In this document: piece after piece, positions 56,877-64,000 of the stretch
Numbering within the stretch: position 1 is the first letter of the stretch
How the letters are laid out: each line of letters opens with the position of its first letter
Assembly (NCBI GenBank): GCA_032690845.1
Contig: CM064429.1
Location: 21,797,807 to 21,861,806 of the forward strand
Source: Eleusine coracana subsp. coracana
Taxonomy: Eukaryota > Streptophyta > Magnoliopsida > Poales > Poaceae
DNA: 64,000 nt
Direction: 5' to 3'
Program-made: the position numbers and the translations under genes
Notes under the pieces: generated by a model
What the model was told of the DNA's origin: nothing
Database searches by the model: none
What the model saw: only the letters and a program-made list of their open reading frames with translations

Positions 56877-59800
56877 TGTCACACCCGGTTCCAACGACCA
56901 AAACCGAATGCATCTGTATGCATGCAAAGGATCAAGTTTTCACGCACACAGAACAATTATTATAATAAAAGAACAATATCTTTATTAAATCGATAACATT
57001 ATTACAATAGTGACTCGTAGGTCAAAATGAAAAAGATTACATTGCAGCGGAAAAACTAAGCGTTGGCATCCTTCAGCTCCCACAGGAAGTCGAACGGAAG
57101 ACCGCATGCGTAGTCCCATTCATTGTCTTCATAGTGTACCATCCTTCTCCTGTAGCTGAGCAGCAATGTGGGATATAGCAAGGGTGAGTACATGTCGTAC
57201 TCAGCAAGTGGGGGAAAAGATGACATGGGGCTATAGACAAGGAAGGCTTAATGGGGTTTATTGCTTGAGCTTTTAATTCACTAAGCATCCTAATTACTAG
57301 GTGAGGTCATCCCAACCGTCGATCCACAGGGTGCTATCTAGGCCAAGTCCAATCCCATCCACCAACCAACCATTCCCAACAATAACCATCCTTAAACCAC
57401 CAACTAATCTCGTGAGGGATCTAGGTCGCTTGTGACCGTGAACACGGCTATCATGATAGTTTTACACTCTGCAAGGGTTGTACCACTTTACCCACAAGTC
57501 GTGATTTCGTCCCTTGTTGCCAGGTGGACTGGAGTCTCCATGTTGCCATGCCGGCCAAGCACTAGCACAGTTCCTTAGGTGTGCGGCCAGGAGATCACTA
57601 CGAGGCTTTTACAAAGGGTCTCCCAGTACATGCTAGCCACTAAGGTTCCACTCCCGTCCATAAGTGATAGCCCATCAACAAGCAGCTCATCACCCTAGGA
57701 GCCCCCTCTTGAGCCATTCAGATACAAGGACAGTCCTCTTGACTTCCATTCCCCGCTCCACCAAATGCTGCACCGACACTGGGAGAACTCCTAATTAATC
57801 ATCCAAGCTGTTCCGTAGCAGCCTTGTGATGGCACTGTTATCCTGGGTTACCGCTCCAAGAACCAGTTCCTAGGATCTACAACAAGCATACCACAACCCA
57901 ACATGTCCAACGGCACCACATCTATTCCAACCAGCTTGTTGAGATCCCTAAGTCCATATTGCTAAAAGAATTACCAAATTATCCCCAATATGACATTGAT
58001 CATTAGTCAACATTAATTGAATCCAACAACCCAATAAGCAACTAAGCATGTCTACCCATAGCTAATTAAACCTCTAGTTCAAGGCGACAAGGATAAGATA
58101 AAGCAATACTAGTAAACCCTAACAATAGGTACTCATTCATTTGACGCAAGCATGTAGTCCTAAAGTAAGATTCATAATAGGTACAAAATGCATCAAGGAC
58201 ACTTTCCTAAAATTAGATGTTGCTGCTCAATGATAACAAATCTTGATCTTCATCCTCGTATGATTCCCGTGCATAAAAATCCTATTCACGCAAGACATAC
58301 AAAGCATACATACAATAAATACACAATGCAAGGTATGGGACAATTGGGTACAGTTGAATAAGGGTTGCAATTAGCTAGTTTATTTGGATACAATAATGTA
58401 GGTGGAAGAATCATCTAAATCGGGGTTGTGGATCAAAAGATATGCACGGTTAAAGTTGCAAGGATTGCGGCTGCGCATAGACAGTGCAAAACATATGTGC
58501 GTGTTCCTATTGATTGGCTCTAGTTCTAGAGGAATTGTTTAAACAAAAACCTTCCTAATGATGTGGGACATGTGAAACACAAGGTGAATTGGATCAGAAA
58601 TCACCTGTATTGGAGATCGATGGATTTGAGCAGGGCAAGGTTGCCCAGCGATAGTTTGAACGCCAACGACGTTCCTGGAGGCGTCAGAGTAGATCATAGG
58701 TCGTGCTTCTCGAAACGAGTAGCTAACTACCTGGAACACTATATGTATAGGTCTATCATCAAGAACACAAATGGTTATGGCAGAACATTGATTGAAATTA
58801 CCAGGATCTACGCGGGACACAGACAGATAGCGAGCAACAGCCATCTGCAGAGAACATAAAGAAGACATGCGCGTTCCCTGTTATTCCAGATGGATATGAA
58901 ACAATAGTTGAACATAAGTATTGGCTGTGACGTGGAACACATGAATGGCAGGGTTTGTGTCATAGGAATTGACCTGATCTGGAGATTTTGGTGTTAGAAT
59001 GAAACAAGGTCATGCAGCGGTGGGTTTCACGCCAATTGCGTTCTCGGTCGATCCAAGACAGATCTTGGAGAAGCCTTTGGTGGAGATGATCACAAGAACC
59101 TGGAACACAAGTAAGAGTGTCGGTTGTATCAATACCATCTCTGTATTGGGAGACAAGGTGATGGTTTTACCGTTGCGCGTGCTAGATTCACCCAGATCAA
59201 GGAGCAGCTGACATTGCGATGCAGATCCCGGAGGCATACAACATCCAATGGCTCTGAGTTTTGGATATGTTGTATGGGACATCAGGGCGCACCTCCATGT
59301 AAAAGTTCGCGGCATTTGGATGGGTGGATCACCAGGAACGCCAAAGCAACCGGCAGAACTGTTGCTGGATGCGAGGGCAGGGTGGCGTGGCGGCAGCCTG
59401 GCGGTGTGGTGAGGGTTTGAGGGGGTGGGGAGGACGTGGGAGAGGTGCTAGTATTTATAGGAGGGGTGGGGCAGGTGGGGGAAGAGTATGGAAAGACAAT
59501 TAAGTGGAATTAATGCATTTTTTTGAGGCAAACATGAAAGGCATAAGACATATGGAAAGGATATTATTCTCTTGTTCTTTCCTTTTGAATGTTTATGGAA
59601 GGTGGAATTTCTTTCCATAAAAATGTTTATGGATGGTGGGTTTATTTCCATAGAATGTTTATGGAAGGAGGGGTTTCTTTTCATAGGAATATTTATGAAA
59701 GGTGGGGCAAACATGGAAGGTCTGACGTCTAGGTACGTCCATGCGGTAGGTGAAATGAATGAGGATGAAAATGAGATAGATACATCAACAGCGTATAGGG

Positions 59801-60183
59801 TGAAATATGTGATGAAACAAGTTTAGAAGAAAGTGTTCGATGATGCATTCACGTGAGTCACTGAGACAATGATAGTTAAGCCCCATTTTAAAATAGAATA
59901 TAAATTCATAAAATTTGATTGAAAGGATTTCAATTTTCTCAAATTAACATGGAATCAAAAAATGACAAAATATTGAAATCAAATAAAATAAAATGATTTT
60001 ACTTATTTAAAAAGGTTTTTGTTCAAAACTGAAAACATTTGTGGCATAGAGCAATTACTTCAACCCAACAAAATCTTTGTTAATTTGCAAAGTTTCTTAT
60101 AAATAGTTTCAAAATTTGAGAAATCTAAATACATTGTTTGAAAGCGGTTCATATTCCAAAATGGGAAATTTTGGGATGTGACA
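56877..60183. mobile_element. 3.3-kb solo LTR in Copia-2 RNase H
   Basis: Starts TGTCACACCCGG and ends GGGATGTGACA (inverted TGTCACA/TGTGACA ends), with a perfect TGGAC duplication (56872-56876 and 60184-60188). It is 3307 bp, without any coding domain. Long LTRs beginning TGTCACACCCGG are typical of Tekay/Del-like Gypsy elements; this assignment is from memory. A minisatellite lies at about 59585-59706. Confidence 0.85.
59585..59706 (+). repeat. ~34-bp minisatellite in the solo LTR
   Basis: Three to four copies of ATGTTTATGGAAGGTGG followed by TTTCTTTCCATA-like sequence, with unit lengths of about 29-36 bp. Confidence 0.8.
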
Positions 60184-60467
60184 TGGACACAACCACTGTA
60201 GAAGCAGATTGGCTTTATGAATTCTTGATGGACTTGCCGATGGTTGAGAAATCAATACCGGCTATTCTTATGAACTATGACAACCAGACTGTGGTAACCA
60301 ACGTAAATAGTTCTAAGGATAATATGAAGTCATCAAGACATGTGAAGAGGAGATTGAAATCTGTTAGGAAATTGAAAAACTCCAAAGTGATAGCTTTGGA
60401 TCATGTCCAAACAACTGAAAATCTGGCAGATCCCTTCGCAAAGGGTCTTTCACGATATGATAGATAA

Positions 60468-61100
60468 TGCATCGAGGGAGATGGGTATGAGATCCACATG
60501 AGTTACACCACAATAATAACCCATCCTATGTGACCGGACATCCCGTGAATTAGGTTGGTGAAAGTGGTTAACTGAGAGGAGAGTACAATATGTCCTAACC
60601 CACTCTATGAAGATGCAATACTCTCCTAATATGTATGGTAGGTTGATCTTATCTTAATATGTTCCAAGTGCCTGGTTAGCATAGATGTTGTCCTACAGAA
60701 CATCTTAAAGGAACACACCTATATGAGTCCGACTGCTAATCATAGTCTATGAGATTTGGGTAATCTCTAGGAAGCTCTTGGGTAATCTCTAGGAAACTCA
60801 TGGAAAGGTCAGGTGTTTGACTTATATGCTCTAAACCGCGAGGATGCTTACAATAGCCAAGTATCTGTAAAGAACCTGAGTGACACCTTTTTCACACAAA
60901 ACTGGCAATTCAAGGCTTAGTCCATTATGTAGTTGTGAATAGTTGTAACTCTTGTTCTAGGTGGATGTTCAACCTTCCATTGTGTAGTTGTGAATAGGTG
61001 TAGCTCTTGTTCTAGGTGGATGTTCAACCTTAAACCGGTCTCCATCAAAACACTAGTATATCAAAACTGAAGTGATTTATGGAAAATTTTCAAATGTGCC
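60468..61100 (+). other. Copia-2 3' non-coding region
   Basis: No ORF. A ~45 bp phrase (GTGAATAGTTGTAACTCTTG...GGATGTTCAACCTT) is repeated at about 60935 and 60988. Confidence 0.55.
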
Positions 61101-61119
61101 TTCGAAATTTAATGGGGAT
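61101..61119 (+). other. Polypurine region of Copia-2
   Basis: AATTTAATGGGGAT directly before the 3' LTR; a weak purine tract. Confidence 0.6.
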
Positions 61120-61835
61120 TGTTAGATTTATGGGTAATATCCCATTAAATCAGAAATTCCAAAAGGCTCATTTATTTGATAGGAGTTACAAATGTGAGAT
61201 TGATTGGTGTGAATGCTATATGCATATGTGCGTGTGTGCTGGTGCCAATTGGCCATTATATGCATGCAATGCAATTAAGTTACTAATTGTCAATTAAGTG
61301 ACTAATTACTTGATTTACATATCTTTTGGTTTTTCACCTCCCTTGAGCACATGTAGAGGCTGAAATCTCTTCTTACCCCTCTCTCTCACACCTATATAAT
61401 GGGAGCATGAGTCCCTTTGAGAATACACATCACAACAACTCCTTCTCTTTTACATATTGTAACCACAACAGTAGCTGCAAGGTGATTATCCTCATCCCGG
61501 CATTTGCATGCACAAACGGTGGGAGAGCAGGGCCTCTGGAACCTCGACCCTCTCGCATTCTTGCATCGGGATTGGAGGGCGATAAGGTTTTTGGGGAGCG
61601 CTCGACATGATTGTTTGCTAGTAGTGGTGAACCTCTACATCATCTTCATCACATGAACAACTACATCAACTACTTCTAGATGTCTGCCCGAAGTGGTGAT
61701 GGTGTGTTCGACGTGATCCCTATTGTCGTGCCGTCGCATTATGTTGTTCTCTCCTTGTTCTCTTTGTTTTCCTTGTTCTTTATCCATAATCAAGACATGT
61801 TGATGTCTTGGCTAGATTCTTTTCATCGCAACATG

Positions 61836-62806
61836 TCAGGATGCAGCTTTAAGTGGCTAGATTCTTTTCATCGCGACCCACGACCCAAAAATTTAGTAAC
61901 GGGGTAATTGCCCTCTCGGGCCGACCCACTAATATTCTGGGTCAAGTTGGGTATGCACAGCGGGTTGATGGATAACCCAATTGGCCCAGAGGACATCGCC
62001 GGGTTATGCTCTATCGGACCTGCCCGCTGTGGTCCTCTCCGATGACTACCACCTCGGCCCCAAGCACCGCCTCCCCGCCGCCATCAACGATGCTGCGGCC
62101 GCCGTGTCCTGGCTGCGCGGGCAAGACCAGCTCGGCCTTGACACCGGCGCCCATTCTTGGCTCACAGAATCAGCTGATTTCACCAGGGTGTTCGTCACCG
62201 GCGAGTCGTCCGGTGACAACATGGCCCACCATGTTGCGGTGATGCACGGGTCGGGCCTACTCGATCTGAGCGCCCTTCACGTCTCCGGGTATGTGCTGCT
62301 AACGCCGTTCTTTCGCGGCACCGAGCGCACCGCGATGGAGGCCGAGCCGCTGGCCAGTGGGCTGTTCACGCCGGAGATGTACGACAAGCTGTGACGCATG
62401 TCGCTTCCGGCAGGGGCCACCAGGGACCACCCGGTGGCGAACCCGTTCGGCTCGAAGAGCCCTGATCTGGAGCCGGTAGATTTGTCTCCAGTACTCGTCG
62501 TGTCGGTCGGACGCGAGATCCTCCGTGACCGCGTGCTGGACTATGCGGCGAGGCTGAAGGAGATGAGGAAGTGGTGGAGCTCGGCGTCCTCGAGGAAGCG
62601 CAGCATGCATTCTTTTCTCGTGAACCATGGGGCGAGGCGGCCGACGAGCTCATCGTAGCCATGAGACTTTGGGTCAAACACTGGGTATTTGCATTTTCTG
62701 GGTCAGCGCTTCTCATGGGTCAAGCGGACCCATTACCCACACTAATCAAGCTGGGTCGCCTGGGTCAGTGGTTGGGTCGACCCAACGTGGCCCACCTGCA
62801 TCCTGA
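61836..62806. mobile_element. hAT-type element carrying a captured carboxylesterase fragment
   Basis: 971 bp between perfect 8-bp duplications GCAACATG (61828-61835 and 62807-62814), with perfect 11-bp inverted ends TCAGGATGCAG / CTGCATCCTGA. The duplication lies exactly where the other LTR has a single GCAACATG. Subterminal DNA on both sides is dense in GGGTC/GACCC words, as hAT transposase-binding subterminal repeats often are. No transposase is present. The interior is GC-rich and derives from a plant carboxylesterase gene. Just inside the left end, 61855-61874 repeats 20 bp of the LTR flank (61810-61829). Confidence 0.9.
61981..62693 (+). pseudogene. Captured carboxylesterase (GID1-like/HSR203J-like) fragment
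   Basis: The C-terminal two thirds of an alpha/beta-hydrolase of the plant carboxylesterase (CXE) family. It opens LPAVVLSDDYHLGPKHRLPAA, then shows the nucleophile elbow GESSG (VFVTGESSGDNMAHH). GYVLLTPFFRGTERT, ATRDHPVANPFG, LEPVDLSPVLVV and a final QHAFFSREPW segment with the catalytic His region follow. The oxyanion HGGG region is missing upstream. A TGA stands where Trp is expected (62392-62394) and a frameshift follows near 62570, so it is dead. No intron is seen, as usual for this subfamily. Confidence 0.85.
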
Positions 62807-62902
62807 GCAACATGCCTTTATCATGATAATGTTCTTTTCTGATATTGTTGTTAATTTCTGGATTAAAACATGTAGAATAATGCCCAATATTCCAATACCA
62901 GC

Positions 62903-63126
62903 CCAATCTGAGTCCTTATGGCGCCCTTGATCGCGACCAGCCCGACGATGGAAGCCATGAAGCAGGTGATGATGTAGACTAGAGCGTTGAGGATCCCCGT
63001 GGACGTCAAGGATGATGAATTGGACCATGGACATTGAGGCACAGAAAGAAGACGCCTCTGTGGCCATCTAATCCAGGTAGCCATCCTAGTCCACTAGGGT
63101 TAGTGTCTTAGTATGCGTCCTGCACA
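62903..63126. other. Short unique segment between Copia-2 and Gypsy-2
   Basis: Holds the 5' piece of the disrupted membrane-protein gene (ATG at 63067, minus strand). Upstream sequence up to 63126 is its presumed leader or promoter, cut by Gypsy-2. Confidence 0.45.
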
Positions 63127-63131
63127 CGATA

Positions 63132-63771
63132 TGATAGGTGTAGAGTGCCCGATCTTTCGGCGAGTGGAGATAACTTCGATTTGGTGGATGTTGACCCTCA
63201 CGATCCGACTACGACGAGCAAGCCGAAGCGCCAATGTAATCGCTGAACCAACTTCCGGAGGATATTAACCTTGCGGTAAACAAGATCAACCTGATCACGA
63301 GGATCAATTCTTACGCGCAATCGAAGAACGAGCAAGAATTAGAGGCGAGCAATCTGATGTATCGCACGAAGGTGGAGTTCTGAATTCACGTCGAGAGACG
63401 GATGTATAGCTAAGCTAAACTTAAAACAAAACTCAAAGATTACAAGGGGCGCAACCCTTGACTATATAGGGGGAGGACGAGGCATCTAGGGCCGGCTGAA
63501 GTGGAGAGGCACGCGGTGGAGAGGGAGTCGTGCGACTTGGGCCACGTGGGCCTTCGGGCGACATCATCCTGGGCCGTCGTTCCTTAGCATCAAAACCGTC
63601 TTCAATTCCTGGGCTCGAGCTCTAGTGATTGGGCTCTTGTACGTCGTCGTCTCGTTAGAAGATGGATCCGTAACTCGAGGAGGCGCGACGACGAGAGGTG
63701 GAGGCGTGACAGCTTGGTTTGGCGCGCCATCTTCTGTCGTCATTATTCGTATGTCGTTGATGTCCTCATCA
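63132..63771 (-). repeat. 3' LTR of Gypsy-2
   Basis: In plus orientation it starts TGATAGGTGTAG and ends GTCCTCATCA, the reverse of the Gypsy-1 LTR ends. Confidence 0.95.
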
Positions 63772-64000
63772 TCCTCCCCTTCTTGAAGTGAAGTCGTCCT
63801 CGACGGCAACTCATCATCCTCACCCAAGTATGGTTTCAAATCTGCAACATTAAAACTAGTGGAAACACCAAACTCCATGGGCAAGTCAAGAACATAAGCA
63901 TTATCGTTAATCTTGGTTAGCACTTTAAAAGGACCAGCAGCACGAGGCATCAGTTTAGAACGACGCAAAGTAGGAAATCTATCTTTACGCAAGTGCAACC
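63564..64000 (-). CDS. Gypsy-2 integrase C-terminus, continuing into the LTR
   Basis: The frame enters from the right edge with LRKDRFPTLRRSKLMPRAAG, has FNVADLKPYLGEDDELPS, crosses into the LTR at 63771 and stops at 63564. It is open throughout the visible part and nearly identical to Gypsy-1. The rest of gag-pol is outside the window. Confidence 0.9.
   Translation of the reverse strand, partial: LHLRKDRFPTLRRSKLMPRAAGPFKVLTKINDNAYVLDLPMEFGVSTSFNVADLKPYLGEDDELPSRTTSLQEGEDDEDINDIRIMTTEDGAPNQAVTPPPLVVAPPRVTDPSSNETTTYKSPITRARAQELKTVLMLRNDGPG

Larger units (their letters stand above)
53658..60467 (+). pseudogene. Copia-2 pol (protease, integrase, RT, RNase H), interrupted
   Basis: The protease motif near 53755 is altered (WWIDTRANIHVC, with R where G is usual), so it is inactive. 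The pre-integrase region (HSCLCHVNLGCM, CQVCV) is cut at 54261. Integrase resumes at 54684 with LDPLELVHTDLSEMKG, IDDSTCYCYVYL, VRSDRGGEYFS and ESNGVAERKNR, with TGA/TAG stops at about 54939 and 55128. RT has CKWVFKKKLRPDG, IHQMDVKTTFLNGELEEEIY, YGLKQAQNQW and the catalytic LYADDIVICR. RNase H has GYSDSNWISDADEIKAISGY and is split at 56876 by a solo LTR. It resumes at 60184 (TTVEADWLYEFL, NLADPFAKGL) and stops at 60467. Confidence 0.88.
52008..62897 (+). mobile_element. Second Copia LTR retrotransposon (Copia-2)
   Basis: Flanked by CCAGC (52003-52007 and 62898-62902). LTRs are 52008-52806 and 61120-62897; the right one becomes exactly 799 bp, equal to the left, once the hAT element and one of its 8-bp duplications are removed. 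The coding order on the plus strand is gag, protease, integrase, RT, RNase H. It is interrupted by an AT-rich insertion (about 54262-54683), a solo LTR (56877-60183) and the hAT element (61836-62806). The domain sequences differ clearly from Copia-1. Stops show it is dead. Confidence 0.93.
61120..62897 (+). repeat. 3' LTR of Copia-2, split by a hAT element
   Basis: The two parts (61120-61835 and 62815-62897) align with the 5' LTR in order. Its last bases are CCAATA where the 5' LTR has CCAACA. Confidence 0.92.
51772..63067 (-). pseudogene. Unrecognised small membrane-protein gene disrupted by Copia-2
   Basis: Two coding pieces on the minus strand lie on either side of the Copia insertion. 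The right piece (63067-62898) starts MATEASSFCASMSMVQFII and, after a one-base frame change, gives a hydrophobic segment (NALVYIITCFMASIVGLVA). The left piece (51999-51772) starts SLTVYMVAGILALSAVV, is strongly hydrophobic, then polar (VWAQYPKRAVHGVQDALLK), and ends NKLLR-stop. Together they predict about 130 residues with three or four membrane segments. The frame does not pass cleanly through the CCAGC target site, so an extra indel or a lost intron is needed. No family is recognised; the gene is broken here by an 11 kb insertion. Confidence 0.45.
63132..64000 (-). mobile_element. Second copy of the Gypsy family (Gypsy-2), 3' end only
   Basis: An LTR of 640 bp (63132-63771) identical in layout to the Gypsy-1 LTRs, in the opposite orientation, followed by the polypurine tract and the integrase C-terminus to the window edge. 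The probable target duplication at its 3' end is CGATA (63127-63131); the partner lies outside. It has the 20-bp LTR segment that Gypsy-1's 3' LTR lost. Confidence 0.93.

Noticed and set aside
61981..62693. Functional carboxylesterase gene
   Set aside because: Lacks the N-terminal third and the oxyanion-hole HGGG region, has a stop and a frameshift, and lies inside a transposon.

Overview
The window is nuclear DNA of a grass (Poaceae). It holds intron-rich genes with GT-AG junctions, a granule-bound starch synthase II (GBSSII) gene, an anther-type polyketide synthase gene, dense LTR retrotransposons nested in one another, non-LTR elements of the plant L1 type, and long-TIR Mutator-like and Stowaway-type elements. 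Only three genes look intact in what can be seen. They are an adenylate kinase isoenzyme 6 homologue (minus strand, 1-4803, running off the left edge), GBSSII (plus, coding 37395-43151, 13 coding exons, 608 aa), and a LAP5/PKSB-type type III polyketide synthase (plus, 50115-51455, 2 exons, 409 aa). From memory, rice chromosome 7 carries GBSSII and the LAP5-type OsPKS2 close together, so this looks like conserved gene order; that must be checked by alignment.

Layout. 1-4803: AK6 homologue with a 4.3 kb first intron holding a ~125 bp triplicate repeat, a possible Helitron 3' end and a Mutator transposase relic. 5311-7697: two non-autonomous Mutator-like elements, each with a perfect 9-bp target duplication, then a Stowaway MITE. 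7886-34147: one L1-type LINE on the minus strand, bounded by a ~14-bp target duplication. It was split by a 19.6 kb SIRE/Maximus-like Copia element (10896-30482, TSD GAAAG). That element was in turn split by a complete chromovirus-like Gypsy element (19910-26838, TSD GTTGT) and by a solo LTR (27483-28951). A further solo LTR (about 32058-32941) sits in the LINE ORF1. 34148-35690: MITE and repeat DNA, then the GBSSII promoter. 35690-43151: GBSSII, with intron 5 enlarged by tandem repeats. 43290-49465: a second, decayed LINE on the plus strand. 49975-51566: (TA)n tract and the polyketide synthase.

51772-63067: an unrecognised small membrane-protein gene (minus strand) split by a second Copia element (52008-62897, TSD CCAGC). 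That Copia element carries a 3.3 kb solo LTR (TSD TGGAC), a ~420 bp AT-rich insertion in its integrase, and, inside its 3' LTR, a 971 bp hAT-type element. The hAT element has perfect 11-bp TIRs and an 8-bp target duplication, and it has captured a carboxylesterase gene fragment. 63132-64000: the LTR and integrase end of a second copy of the same Gypsy family, minus strand.

The most notable signals are three. First, the hAT element with a captured plant gene fragment and a 20-bp copy of its own flank just inside its left end. Second, a family of near-perfect 17-bp palindromes (TGACGGAACTTCCGTCA and variants) packed upstream of the TATA box in both LTRs of the SIRE-like element and again in its pol-ORF3 spacer. 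Third, the well-resolved multi-layer nest with target duplications at nearly every level.
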